Shown here piece by piece: positions 24,545 to 33,060 of a stretch of 62,591 bases of DNA. The DNA comes from Bacilli bacterium (lineage in GTDB: Bacteria > Bacillota_I > Bacilli_A > RF39 > UBA660), in the NCBI GenBank assembly GCA_900769635.1, contig CAAGHJ010000053.1, forward strand, positions 1-62,591. The letters are read 5' to 3'. The notes beneath the pieces are model-generated. The model ran no database searches and had not been told where the DNA came from. It worked only from the letters and a program-made list of their open reading frames with translations. Numbering within the stretch: position 1 is the first letter of the stretch; every line of letters starts with the position of its first letter. The translations under genes and the position numbers were made by a program.

Positions 24545-25087
24545 TTATGATGCGTTTTGTTTTGCACTTGCATTGATATAGCCTGAGTATGCAGCTCCTA
24601 GGTATGCGGAATCGGCTGTGGCTCCGTCTAGCCAAAGGTAAACTTTGTAAGTGTGAGAAGTTCCGTCGATGGTAAATCCGTTATAGACAGTTAAATCTCC
24701 GGATGAGGTTATGGTTCCTGTTTTTGCAGCTGTAGTTGCATCATCGATAACAACCGCGTATTTTAGGGCACTGCTTGCTGTTAGGAGATTTGTGTCTCCA
24801 GCTTTGAAGCTGCTTGTATGTAAATTTAGGGTTCCGGTTCCGGTTACTCCACTACAGGAATCGCTTATTTTCATTGTAGCACTTGCTAATATTCCTCCTG
24901 TATAGTCACTTGACATCTTAAGGTTACCGTTAAATCCTTGACCGGTATAGGTTATATCAAAGCATCCACTTCCTCCGGTTATTTTTGTACTACTGCTCCA
25001 ATTAAGCCATGCTAATGTTATTCCGGCAATTAGGGCTATAAACGCTGTTATTCCTACTATTAATCCTAATATTTTTCTTTTTTCCAT
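24545..25087 (-). CDS. Exported pilin/TasA-like small surface protein
   Basis: The 180-residue protein has a Lys/Arg start and one hydrophobic segment ending GITLAWLNWSSS, similar to the signal of SipW-processed TasA/camelysin-type proteins. A Ser/Thr/Gly-rich beta-sandwich follows, with two Cys residues. It may be a secreted fibre or matrix subunit, but this is a structural guess. Its promoter region shares 23 identical bases with that of another exported protein at 41083-41760, suggesting common control. It is a single-gene unit. Confidence 0.6.
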   Translation of the reverse strand: MEKRKILGLIVGITAFIALIAGITLAWLNWSSSTKITGGSGCFDITYTGQGFNGNLKMSSDYTGGILASATMKISDSCSGVTGTGTLNLHTSSFKAGDTNLLTASSALKYAVVIDDATTAAKTGTITSSGDLTVYNGFTIDGTSHTYKVYLWLDGATADSAYLGAAYSGYINASAKQNAS

Positions 25088-25115
25088 TTTATCTCTCCTA
25101 TCTTCTTATGTTATT

Positions 25116-25144
25116 AATATATCATATTATTGGCTTTATTTCAA
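25116..25144 (-). promoter_or_regulatory. Promoter of 24545-25087, shared motif
   Basis: TTGAAA (25144-25139), 17-base spacer ending ATATGA, TATATT (25121-25116). The stretch 25106-25128 is identical to 41774-41796. Confidence 0.65.
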
Positions 25145-25155
25145 GAGAAAAATGA

Positions 25156-25187
25156 AAAGATGTAAAATTTTCATTTTCTACATCTTT
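25156..25187 (-). terminator. Terminator of 25186-25800
   Basis: AAAGATGTA and TACATCTTT form a 9-bp stem. On the minus strand it runs into TTCATTTTTC. Confidence 0.6.
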
Positions 25188-25800
25188 AACTGTTTTGTAT
25201 GTTATATATATGTCTGTTTACTTTAGATGGCCATTCGGGATCTTCGGCATATTTTTTGCCAATTTGTGCCGTATTGGTAAGGCCGTATAGGTAGTAATTT
25301 TTATGAAGATTGTTTAGGAATGCGTATATTCCTTCTTCCATACTACCAAAGTAGGCGTATTCACCACAACCGGTTCCTTTTTGTCCACCTATGTTATGAC
25401 AGGCATTTGTTAAATAACTACAATTATATTTACAGCCTGTTTCGTGTAATACAATCGCAAGGGCTAAATAGGGGTCTACTCCTAGTTCTATTGAATAATT
25501 TGCAAAGATTTGACCGTATCCTGTTAAGCTTGAGTTTAGGTTTCTTTCTATTTTATTTCCTAACTCTTCGATTGTTAATCCATCATATACTTCTTTTCTT
25601 TCTTCTTTTTTGGCATTGGCTAGTTCTTTAGTAGCTTCTGTTTTGATATTTTTTCCAGCAGATGCTACTAGTTTTTCTATATGCTCATTTGAAGTTGTAT
25701 GAATGGACATTACATTCTTGTTAATAATTCCGTGTGTCATTATTGTCATATATGGTAGTAAACACGTCATTATTAACATACTCGATCGACTTATTTTCAC
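25186..25800 (-). CDS. Secreted glucosaminidase/lysozyme-like peptidoglycan hydrolase
   Basis: The 204-residue protein starts with a signal-like hydrophobic run (MLIMTCLLPYMTIMTHGI) and a charged helix. Residues about 95-200 (SIELGVDPYLALAIVLHETG...NIGGQKG...EEGIYAFLNNL) look like a glucosaminidase or lysozyme-fold domain, with Glu in HETG as the candidate catalytic acid. Five Cys residues in the domain are unusual for this low-Cys setting and may form disulfides. It probably cuts glycan strands of the wall. The family call is moderate, since no alignment was run. Confidence 0.65.
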   Translation of the reverse strand: MKISRSSMLIMTCLLPYMTIMTHGIINKNVMSIHTTSNEHIEKLVASAGKNIKTEATKELANAKKEERKEVYDGLTIEELGNKIERNLNSSLTGYGQIFANYSIELGVDPYLALAIVLHETGCKYNCSYLTNACHNIGGQKGTGCGEYAYFGSMEEGIYAFLNNLHKNYYLYGLTNTAQIGKKYAEDPEWPSKVNRHIYNIQNS

Positions 25801-25908
25801 GCTTCTTCACCTCTTTTTTGAAAGCAGGTATTATTCTATCAGAAACTTGTTTTTTTGTCAAGTTTTTCATCACTGAATCTGTAATATGGGGGAAATTGGT
25901 ACTTTAAA

Positions 25909-25937
25909 AGCCCCTATTTATTGTATTTTGGGGCTTA
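25909..25937 (-). terminator. Terminator of hisS
   Basis: AAGCCCC and GGGGCTT pair, and TTTAAAG follows on the minus strand, eight bases after the hisS stop. Confidence 0.6.
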
Positions 25938-25944
25938 ATTTTTG

Positions 25945-27231
25945 TTAATTATTGGATTTTAATTCTTTTATTACTTCATCTATGGTTAGTAATTGTTGTT
26001 CTTGTTTATCCATATTTTTTAGTGTATATTTGCCTTCTTTTATTTCATTTTCACCAACTACTAATACGTATTTGATGTTTTCCTTAGAAGCGTATTCAAA
26101 GCTTTTTTTGATTTTTCTTTGTTTTAATTCTACTTCGACCTTTATATTATTATTTCTAAGTTCTCGTGCTAGGGATAAGCATTCTATCTCGGTGTTCATT
26201 GGAACTACGTATACGTCTACTTGTTTTATGGTCATCATTGTTTCTTTTAGTATTGCATATATTGGTTCTAAACCGAATGATAATCCTACGGCTGGGTAGG
26301 TGGTTCCGTCATCTATGAATTCGGTTATTATTTTGTTGTATCTTCCACCACCACCGAGACTACAGGTTAATCTTTGTTTTTTATCGAAAAACTCAAACAC
26401 TATTCCTGTATATATTGATAGTCCTCGTGCTAGGGTTGGAGTAAAGGTTGTGTTTTCTTCAAGGTGTAGTTTGGGGATGTTTTTGTTTATTTCATTTATT
26501 TCTGACAGTCCTTCCTTGATTAGGGTATTATCTGTATCTTTAAATTTTTCGTTATATTGTTCTATATTCATTGAGAATAGTTTTAGTAGTTCTTCGGCTT
26601 TTTCTTCGTTTATATTTATTTTTTGAAATTCTTTTATTAGTTCTTCGTGGGTTATTTTTTCCATTTTATCTAGAATTTGAATGCTTTTTTCGATACTATT
26701 TATTTGGAGGTATTCTAATAATCCTGACATTAGTTTACGGTTATTCCATTTTATATTTATATCTATATTTAATTCTTTAAAGGTATCAACTACGAGTTGC
26801 ATTTCTTCTAATTCTATATAGCGGTTATCTAATCCTACTACATCGACATCGCATTGATAGAATTCTCTATTACGACCGGTTTTGACGGGCCCATTTCTGA
26901 ATACTTTTCCTATTTCATATCTTTTAAATGGTAATCTTAATTCTTTGGTGTTTGCTATTAGTTTACAAAAGGGCATTGTTAAATCGTAACGAAGGGCTAA
27001 ATGTCTTTTTCCTTGGTCGGTTAGGGTATACATTTCGTTCAATATTTCGGCGTCATCATCATATTTGTATGCTAAGATATCATAGTTATATAGTGCTGGC
27101 GTTTCAACAGGACTATATCCGTATTTTTCAAAATTATTTTTTAGAGTTGTCTTTATTTTATTTCTTATTATTTCTTCTTTTCCTACGTAATCGAATACTC
27201 CTTTTAGGTTACTTACATCTATTTTTTTCAT
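25945..27231 (-). CDS. hisS: Histidine--tRNA ligase
   Basis: The 428-residue class II synthetase shows motif 2 (KRYEIGKVFRNGPVKTGRNREFYQCDVDVVG), the histidine-specific LARGLSIYTGIVFE in place of LDYYTG, and motif 3 (AVGLSFGLEPI). A C-terminal anticodon-binding domain follows. It charges tRNA-His. A HisZ-type regulatory paralogue is less likely because the catalytic motifs and anticodon domain are complete. The LSIYTG sequence and ILNEMYTLTDQGKRHLALRYDLT region suggest a divergent HisS subgroup. Its first base overlaps the stop of the upstream membrane protein gene, so the two are coupled. aspS is not next to it. Confidence 0.92.
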   Translation of the reverse strand: MKKIDVSNLKGVFDYVGKEEIIRNKIKTTLKNNFEKYGYSPVETPALYNYDILAYKYDDDAEILNEMYTLTDQGKRHLALRYDLTMPFCKLIANTKELRLPFKRYEIGKVFRNGPVKTGRNREFYQCDVDVVGLDNRYIELEEMQLVVDTFKELNIDINIKWNNRKLMSGLLEYLQINSIEKSIQILDKMEKITHEELIKEFQKININEEKAEELLKLFSMNIEQYNEKFKDTDNTLIKEGLSEINEINKNIPKLHLEENTTFTPTLARGLSIYTGIVFEFFDKKQRLTCSLGGGGRYNKIITEFIDDGTTYPAVGLSFGLEPIYAILKETMMTIKQVDVYVVPMNTEIECLSLARELRNNNIKVEVELKQRKIKKSFEYASKENIKYVLVVGENEIKEGKYTLKNMDKQEQQLLTIDEVIKELKSNN

Positions 27232-27965
27232 TAATTTCCCTCCTTAAATTTTTGGTACCAATTGCTTACTTTTTCTTTGGCACTGTTGTAGGTTTCTTTG
27301 GCTTTTTCTTTGACATTATTTTTTGTATCTCCTACTTTATTATAATTGTCTTCCCCTATTGTTTCTTTTATTTTTTCCATTGCTTTTGTGTATGTTGTTG
27401 AGCTTACATCTTTAATAGTACTATATGCATCTCCTAAATCGTTTTTATAGTTTGGATATACTTTTATGACTTGACCGTCTATTTCTCCAAATATTTTCCA
27501 TAGTACTGATTTGGTCTTATCTGATATGTCTGTTAAATAGACACCGTTTATATCTTTGCCATAAAAGAGGAAATCGGCCATTGTTATAAAGTATTCTTTT
27601 CCTTTGCTTTTTACTTTATCTACTGAAGAACTATTGTTTAGACTTTGTAGTTCTGCTTTTGCACTACTGAAATAGTTTATCATTTTTTTATCGGCTTCAT
27701 TTTGTACTTCATTGGGGTAATCGGCAGAGTAATCGTAATTATTATTACTTGCCGTAACATTGTTAGTTTGTTCTTCTTTTTTTGCTTGTTCTTCCTTGTT
27801 TTTTTGTTCTTCTTCTTTTAATTCTTGTTTTATTTCTTCTTTTATTTTGGCTTCTTTGTCTTCTTTTTTTTGTTCGTAATTTCTATATATTAGTATACTA
27901 GTCATACTTATTATGATTATTAATAGTATTCCTAATAAGATATAGTATATTTTATTTAATTTCAT
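27231..27965 (-). CDS. Membrane-anchored coiled-coil protein of unknown function
   Basis: The 244-residue protein has one N-terminal membrane segment (IYYILLGILLIIIISMTSIL). A highly charged Lys/Glu coiled coil of about 50 residues, an Asn/Ser linker and a helical extracytoplasmic domain follow. No known family is recognised. It overlaps hisS by one base (TAATG type), so the two are translationally coupled, though no functional link is obvious. Start choice is supported by its position and by the hydrophobic N-terminus. Confidence 0.7.
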   Translation of the reverse strand: MKLNKIYYILLGILLIIIISMTSILIYRNYEQKKEDKEAKIKEEIKQELKEEEQKNKEEQAKKEEQTNNVTASNNNYDYSADYPNEVQNEADKKMINYFSSAKAELQSLNNSSSVDKVKSKGKEYFITMADFLFYGKDINGVYLTDISDKTKSVLWKIFGEIDGQVIKVYPNYKNDLGDAYSTIKDVSSTTYTKAMEKIKETIGEDNYNKVGDTKNNVKEKAKETYNSAKEKVSNWYQKFKEGN

Positions 27966-28060
27966 TATACCACCCCTTGTGGCTTATATTATACTACAAA
28001 TTAGAACAAATGACAACTTTTTTGGGTTACTATTATGGGTTTTCTATTTTTTTATAGTAA

Positions 28061-28094
28061 AAAAACTATACAGAATTGTTTCCATATAGTTTTT
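28061..28094 (-). terminator. Terminator of rplM-rpsI
   Basis: AAAAACTATA and TATAGTTTTT form a 10-bp stem. On the minus strand it continues with TTTACTATAAAAAAA. Confidence 0.65.
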
Positions 28095-28102
28095 AATATA
28101 TT

Positions 28103-28522
28103 CTAACGTTTTGAGAATTGTGGTGCTCTTCTTGCTGCTTTTAATCCGTATTTCTTTCTTTCTTTGCTTCTTGGATCTCTTGTTACAAAGCCTTTGGCTT
28201 TTAGTTTCTTACGGAAAGAATCTTCTTTATCTTCATTTTCTTTATCATATTCTAATAAAGCTCTTGTGATTCCTAATCTAATAGCTCCGGTTTGTCCAGA
28301 AAATCCACCACCATTTACGTTACAAATTACGTCAAATGTTTCTTCACAACCTGTTTCTACTAATGGTTGCTTTAAATCCATAACTAATGTTGCAAATGGC
28401 ATATATTCGTTTACGTCACGACCATTTACTGTTATTTTACCAGTTCCAGGAGTTAATATTACACGTGCTACTGATGATTTTCTTCTACCAGTACCGCAAA
28501 ATCTTCTTTCTTCTTTTGCCAT
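28103..28522 (-). CDS. rpsI: 30S ribosomal protein S9
   Basis: The 139-residue protein begins FCGTGRRKSSVARV and ends in the Arg/Lys-rich KAARRAPQFSKR tail that reaches the P-site tRNA. This matches S9. A short acidic insertion (about residues 95-110, NEDKEDSF) is slightly unusual. It follows rplM by 2 bases, the standard Firmicutes pair. Confidence 0.97.
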   Translation of the reverse strand: MAKEERRFCGTGRRKSSVARVILTPGTGKITVNGRDVNEYMPFATLVMDLKQPLVETGCEETFDVICNVNGGGFSGQTGAIRLGITRALLEYDKENEDKEDSFRKKLKAKGFVTRDPRSKERKKYGLKAARRAPQFSKR

Positions 28523-28524
28523 TA

Positions 28525-28962
28525 TTATTTACCTCCCATTTCTATTTTTGTTGGTTTTTGAGCTGTATGTGGATGTTCGCTACCTTCGTATACGAATAAT
28601 TTCTTATACATTTGTCTTCCTAATCTGTTTTTTGGAAGCATTCCTTTAACTGCTCTCTCCATCATTTCAACTGGATAATTTTCTTTCATTTCTCTAGCAG
28701 TTCTTTCTCTTAATCCACCAACATATCTACTGTGATTGTAATACATCTTGTTATCTAACTTGTTTCCTGTAAGTAATGCTTCTTTAGCGTTAATTATAAT
28801 TATGTAATCTCCGCAATCGATATGAGGTGTGTATGTTGGTTTATGTTTTCCTCTAAGCATTACTGCAGCTTTACTTGCTACTCTACCTAATGGTATATCT
28901 TTGGCATCAATTACATACCAAGAACGAGTAACTGTTTCTTTGCTTTGCATAAAACTTTTCAT
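28525..28962 (-). CDS. rplM: 50S ribosomal protein L13
   Basis: The 145 residues include WYVIDAKDIPLGRVAS, GDYIIIINA and KGMLPKNRLGRQM, all typical of L13, an early assembly protein of the 50S subunit. It is the first gene of the rplM-rpsI operon, with a near-consensus promoter and a hairpin leader upstream. AGGAGAATAAGC precedes the ATG. Confidence 0.97.
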   Translation of the reverse strand: MKSFMQSKETVTRSWYVIDAKDIPLGRVASKAAVMLRGKHKPTYTPHIDCGDYIIIINAKEALLTGNKLDNKMYYNHSRYVGGLRERTAREMKENYPVEMMERAVKGMLPKNRLGRQMYKKLFVYEGSEHPHTAQKPTKIEMGGK

Positions 28963-29002
28963 TGCTTATTCTCCTCTTTCATTATTTTTATAATTACCAT
29001 CA

Positions 29003-29029
29003 TACTTTTGTGTTCCCAATACAAAAGTA
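29003..29029 (-). promoter_or_regulatory. Leader hairpin upstream of rplM
   Basis: TACTTTTGT and ACAAAAGTA form a 9-bp stem with a 9-base loop in the 5' untranslated RNA, about 40 bases before the L13 start. L13 leaders that bind L13 are known in Bacillus; whether this is the same element was not tested. Confidence 0.4.
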
Positions 29030-29054
29030 CTAGGTATAAAATGTACCGATTATG

Positions 29055-29083
29055 ATTTTACTAGAATTTTGGGATTTTGTCAA
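29055..29083 (-). promoter_or_regulatory. Promoter of rplM-rpsI
   Basis: TTGACA (29083-29078), 17-base spacer, TAAAAT (29060-29055) on the minus strand: a nearly perfect SigA promoter. Confidence 0.85.
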
Positions 29084-29175
29084 TAGTTTTGGGGTTTTTT
29101 TTATTATTTTGTGGTTTTATTGTTACTATGCCTTAACTAATACCTAGAACTTCCTTTTTTATATATAAAGAAAAG

Positions 29176-29209
29176 GTAAAATGGTTTGAAGGTTTTCTAA
29201 CCATTTTAC
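29176..29209 (-). terminator. Terminator of the slipin gene
   Basis: GTAAAATGGTT and AACCATTTTAC form a perfect 11-bp stem overlapping the stop codon. CTTTTCTTT follows on the minus strand. Confidence 0.65.
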
Positions 29210-29943
29210 TTGTTTTCTCTGGATTCCATAGCACGTAATATTTCAACTGGTAAGGCAAATATTATGGTATTTGACTGATCTGATGAAACGTCATTGATTG
29301 TTGCAAGGGTTCTTAAATGTAGTGCTCCTGGGGTTTTAGACATTATTTCAGCTGCTTCAGCTAGATTTTTAGATGCTTCTACTTCTCCGGTTGATTTGGT
29401 AATAACGGCTTCTCTTTCTCTTTGAGCTTCGGCTATTTTGGCTATTACTCTCTTCATTTCTTCTGGAAGGCTTATGTCTTTTAATTCTACGTTTTCTACT
29501 TTTATTCCCCAAGGGTCAGTTGCTTCATCAATTATTTTGCATATTTCCGTACTTATTTTTTCTCTTTCTGATAATAGTTCATCAAGGGAAACGGAACCTA
29601 CAAGATTTCTCATTGTTGTTTGAGCAAGTTGACTTACGGCATAATAAAAATTTTCTACTTCTAGTATTGCTTTAGAGGCATCAAATATTTTATAGTATAT
29701 TACAGCGTTTATTCTTACTGATACGTTATCTTTGGTAATGGCATCTTGTTCGGGGACATCGACTGCTTTTGTTCTTATGTCTACTTTCTTGTAAGAATGT
29801 ATTATGGGTAATACTATTCTCCAACCTGGGTTTAGTATTTTGGTATATTTTCCTATTGTAAATAGTACTCCTCTTTCATACTGGTTAATTTGTTTGACTG
29901 AGCTAAGCAATATAACAGCAATAATGACTAGTATTATTATCAT
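29206..29943 (-). CDS. SPFH/band-7 family slipin
   Basis: The 245-residue protein has an N-terminal membrane anchor (MIIILVIIAVILLSSV). The band-7 domain of slipins follows (QYERGVLFTIGKYTKILNPGWRIVLPI, VDVPEQDAITKDNVSVRINAVIYY), then a helical AEAQREREA stretch. Slipins form ring-like oligomers that organise the membrane; bacterial ones are usually paired with an NfeD-type protein, which is absent here. The function in this organism is therefore open. It is a single-gene unit. Confidence 0.9.
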   Translation of the reverse strand: MIIILVIIAVILLSSVKQINQYERGVLFTIGKYTKILNPGWRIVLPIIHSYKKVDIRTKAVDVPEQDAITKDNVSVRINAVIYYKIFDASKAILEVENFYYAVSQLAQTTMRNLVGSVSLDELLSEREKISTEICKIIDEATDPWGIKVENVELKDISLPEEMKRVIAKIAEAQREREAVITKSTGEVEASKNLAEAAEIMSKTPGALHLRTLATINDVSSDQSNTIIFALPVEILRAMESRENK

Positions 29944-29982
29944 ATTAGTTTCCTCCTTTTCTACTTAATTATATCATAGTTT

Positions 29983-30852
29983 TTAGAAATTAAGCCATTT
30001 TTTTGTTATTTCTTCGGGAATGGATAGTGTATTATTATATCCTGTAGCAAGGTTTATATTTGGATATTTTGAACCGTGAAAATCGGTTCCTCCGGACATT
30101 AATAGATTTTTTTTATGGCAATAGTTTATTAGTGTTTTGATTTGCTCCTTTGTGAAATTGGAATGATAGCACTCTAAACCGTCAATTATTTTATCGTTAT
30201 AAAGGGCATTTATAAAGCCTATATGGTCTTTTAAATCATAAACATAAGGATGGGCAAGAAATACTTGTCCACCGTTTTCTTTTATTAGTTTTGATATTTC
30301 TTGGGCTGGAGGCAATGTTTTGTTCTCGTTGTAGAGAAAAAATGTATCATCACCTACGCAGATTCTAAAAAACTGCGTCTTTGAAGGGAATTTTTGGCCC
30401 GAAAAATGGGCTTTATTTTCATCATATTTGATAATATCGTCATAGAGGTTATCTAAGACCATATTGTCATTTATTGGAATGTTTTCTGATAATTTTATAT
30501 TGTTTTTTTGGCATAATTTTATTAGGGTAACAAGTTCTTCTTTTTTTCTTTTTAATACTTTATCTTTGGAATAATAGTTGCTTAGGTATTTATCTACTTT
30601 TTTATAGTCAAAGTTATAGCATATTAGTTCTATTCGAGACTTTTTATAAATGCAATTTAATTCTGCTCCTACGATTAGATGTCCTGAATAGTATTTGGAT
30701 ATGTTTTCTTTTTCTAGGCTTTTATAGGCTCCAACTGAATCGTGGTCGGTAATGGAAAGGATGCTTACTTTTTTCTTTTCGGCTTCTTTTAGTATTTCTA
30801 TTGGAGTCATTGTTCCATCGGAATATATTGAATGGATGTGTAAGTCTATCAT
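29983..30852 (-). CDS. PHP-domain metal-dependent phosphoesterase
   Basis: The protein begins MIDLHIHSIYSDGTMTP, the first PHP metal motif, followed by ITDHDSV and a late GGTDFHGS motif. PHP-only proteins of this size include 3',5'-nucleoside bisphosphate phosphatase/5'-3' RNase (RNase AM type). ATG at 30852 is preferred to the longer frame because GTAGGAG precedes it, and it overlaps the rhomboid stop as ATGA. The middle (about residues 85-180) is longer than usual and includes a NENKTLPPAQEI segment. Substrate is not determined from sequence. Confidence 0.85.
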   Translation of the reverse strand: MIDLHIHSIYSDGTMTPIEILKEAEKKKVSILSITDHDSVGAYKSLEKENISKYYSGHLIVGAELNCIYKKSRIELICYNFDYKKVDKYLSNYYSKDKVLKRKKEELVTLIKLCQKNNIKLSENIPINDNMVLDNLYDDIIKYDENKAHFSGQKFPSKTQFFRICVGDDTFFLYNENKTLPPAQEISKLIKENGGQVFLAHPYVYDLKDHIGFINALYNDKIIDGLECYHSNFTKEQIKTLINYCHKKNLLMSGGTDFHGSKYPNINLATGYNNTLSIPEEITKKWLNF

Positions 30853-32030
30853 ATTGGTACTCCTACAAAACATATATATATTATAAAGGTAAAATATAGA
30901 GCAAGAACGATTAATCCGTTTATTTTATCGGCTTTTCTTGTTTTATCAGTAACCCCTAGGGCCAATGATGTTAGTATACCGCCTATTAATCCGCCTATGT
31001 GAGCAGCGTTGTCTATTCCAGAAGTGCTAAATCCTATTACTAGATTTAGTATTATGATTGGTACGATTTGGCTTTTTATTACACTTCCTAGGTAGTTTCG
31101 ATAGAAGAATCCGAAGTATAATAGTGCTCCCATTAATCCAAAGATGGCTCCGCTGGCTCCTGCAGATACGGTATTTGAAGAGAAGGTTATAGATAAAATA
31201 CTACCGCTTACTCCGCTTAATATGTATATTAGGAAATATTTGAATTTTCCATAGAATGATTCTACTTGGGGGCCTATTATGTATAGGGCATACATATTGA
31301 ACAGTAGATGTAAGAGGCCAATATGGATAAACATACTGCTTAGCAGTCTATAATACTCACCGCTTTTGGTTAAATATGCGTTATTTGCACCGTATTTTAA
31401 GAGAGTCTCTATATCAGTACTTCCTCTGGTTAATATAAACATTATTATACATATAGTAATAAAAATGTAAGTTACGATGGGCTTTTTGGTTGCAAATAGT
31501 TTTTGGGCTTTTATATTTCTATCACTGTTTGTCCTATTTATATCGTTTGTTAATTTCATAAATAATTCTATTCCTCCTTCTTTATATTTTGTTTTTTCTA
31601 CTATATCGGGACACAATTTTGATAATTCTGTGTTTTTTAAATCGGTATTTGTTGAGGCACTTATTCTTATGTTATCTTTATCTGATTGTATATTGGCATT
31701 TTCTCCTAAATTAGTGTATATGCTTAATGATTTCATTTTGATACTAAATGTTTTGAGTTTTAATTTGCTTATTATTTTATTTGTTTTAAATATATCGAAG
31801 TCTAATTGTTCATCATTATGTATATAGTGTGATACTATTCTTATTATTTTGTATTCCTCTTGCATATTTTCAAGCCATATTTCATCGTCTATTCCGTGAA
31901 CTACTACTGGATTATATTTTTTTTCGGTTATAAAATAGTTGGCTAAGGATAGTATGAATAGGTCTTTTTCTTTTACTTCTATATCGGCAAGAGATATAAA
32001 TTTGTCGGTGTTATTTATATCTTCATTCAT
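30849..32030 (-). CDS. Rhomboid intramembrane serine protease, GluP/YqgP-like
   Basis: The 393-residue protein has a 180-residue cytosolic N-domain and then a rhomboid core. That core contains FIHIGLLHLLFNMYALY, catalytic Ser293 in SAGASGAIFG and catalytic His344 in NAAHIGGLIGG. The long N-domain resembles B. subtilis GluP (YqgP), which helps degrade membrane proteins. The TPR C-terminal tail of GluP is absent. The gene overlaps the PHP gene by four bases (ATGA). A TATAAT box lies upstream but no clear -35. Confidence 0.88.
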   Translation of the reverse strand: MNEDINNTDKFISLADIEVKEKDLFILSLANYFITEKKYNPVVVHGIDDEIWLENMQEEYKIIRIVSHYIHNDEQLDFDIFKTNKIISKLKLKTFSIKMKSLSIYTNLGENANIQSDKDNIRISASTNTDLKNTELSKLCPDIVEKTKYKEGGIELFMKLTNDINRTNSDRNIKAQKLFATKKPIVTYIFITICIIMFILTRGSTDIETLLKYGANNAYLTKSGEYYRLLSSMFIHIGLLHLLFNMYALYIIGPQVESFYGKFKYFLIYILSGVSGSILSITFSSNTVSAGASGAIFGLMGALLYFGFFYRNYLGSVIKSQIVPIIILNLVIGFSTSGIDNAAHIGGLIGGILTSLALGVTDKTRKADKINGLIVLALYFTFIIYICFVGVPI

Positions 32031-32076
32031 TTTAAATCACGTCCTAACATTTATTATTATACTAGAAAACTGGAAA

Positions 32077-32979
32077 TTAATCTACCTTATTTTTGTATAT
32101 ATTTAGTATTTCTGTAAATTTCTGAGGGGGAGTTACGGTAAATTCTAAATATTTTTTTGTCTTGGGATGGATAAAACCTAATGTCTCGGCGTGAAGCATT
32201 TGTCCGAATGTTTTATCTATTTGTTTATTTTTTCCGTAGACGGGATCATTTACTATGGGATGATTTATATAGTTTAAATGTACTCTGATTTGGTGAGTTC
32301 GACCTGTTTCTAAAATGCACTCTATTAGGGTGCTGTCTAGATATCTTTCGAGAACTTTTATGTGTGTTATTGCTGGTTTTGAGTTTTCTGATGTTACACA
32401 CATTTTTTTGCGGGCTCTTTTGTCACGCCCTATGGGAGCATCAATAGTGGCTGTGTCTTCGCTTATGATGCCGTCGGCTAAAGCTAGATATTTTCTGGTT
32501 ACGGTTTTATTTTTGATTTGTTCAGCTAAACTATTATGTGTTTCATCGTTTTTGGCAACTACTAATAATCCTGATGTATCGGCATCTATACGATGAACTA
32601 TTCCGGGTCTAATGGTTCCGTTTATTTGTGATAACTGATTGCAATGATACATTAGGGCATTTACCATTGTTCCTGAATTGTTACCTGCACCTGGATGGAC
32701 CACCATTCCACTTGGTTTATTTACTACAAGTAAATCTTCATCTTCATAAACTATGTCAAGGGGGATTTTTTCGGGTTTTATTTCTATTATTTCTTCTTCG
32801 TTTTCTTTTATTGTTATTTTGTCGCCTGTTTTTAAGTTGTAACTTGATTTGGCTTTTTTGTCATTTATGGTTATTTCTTCGTTTTCTATCATTTTTTGAA
32901 TTTTAGTTCTTGTTTTTCCTAATTCATCGATTAGGTATTTATCTAATCTTTGGCTATCACCTTCATATATTATATTCAT
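32077..32979 (-). CDS. rluD: RluD-type rRNA pseudouridine synthase
   Basis: The 300-residue protein has an N-terminal S4 domain (residues about 10-60, RLDKYLIDEL) and an RluA-type catalytic domain. HRIDADTSG at 129-137 holds catalytic Asp132, with the usual Leu and Lys of HRLDKDTSG replaced by Ile and Ala. ETGRTHQIRVHLNYI and HPIVNDPVYG are standard. Firmicutes RluD-like enzymes modify helix 69 or other 23S sites; which site is not clear here. No signal of co-transcription with neighbours is seen. Confidence 0.9.
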   Translation of the reverse strand: MNIIYEGDSQRLDKYLIDELGKTRTKIQKMIENEEITINDKKAKSSYNLKTGDKITIKENEEEIIEIKPEKIPLDIVYEDEDLLVVNKPSGMVVHPGAGNNSGTMVNALMYHCNQLSQINGTIRPGIVHRIDADTSGLLVVAKNDETHNSLAEQIKNKTVTRKYLALADGIISEDTATIDAPIGRDKRARKKMCVTSENSKPAITHIKVLERYLDSTLIECILETGRTHQIRVHLNYINHPIVNDPVYGKNKQIDKTFGQMLHAETLGFIHPKTKKYLEFTVTPPQKFTEILNIYKNKVD

Positions 32980-33044
32980 TTTTTCACTTCCTTGTTTTTG
33001 TATATAATATCATATTTTTGTTTTTTTAACAAGTGTAAAAGAAA

Positions 33045-33060
33045 AAAGGTTTTCACCTTT
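33045..33060 (-). terminator. Terminator of the HtrA-like protease gene
   Basis: AAAGGT-GAAA-ACCTTT followed by TTTC on the minus strand, overlapping the stop region of the protease gene. Confidence 0.6.
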
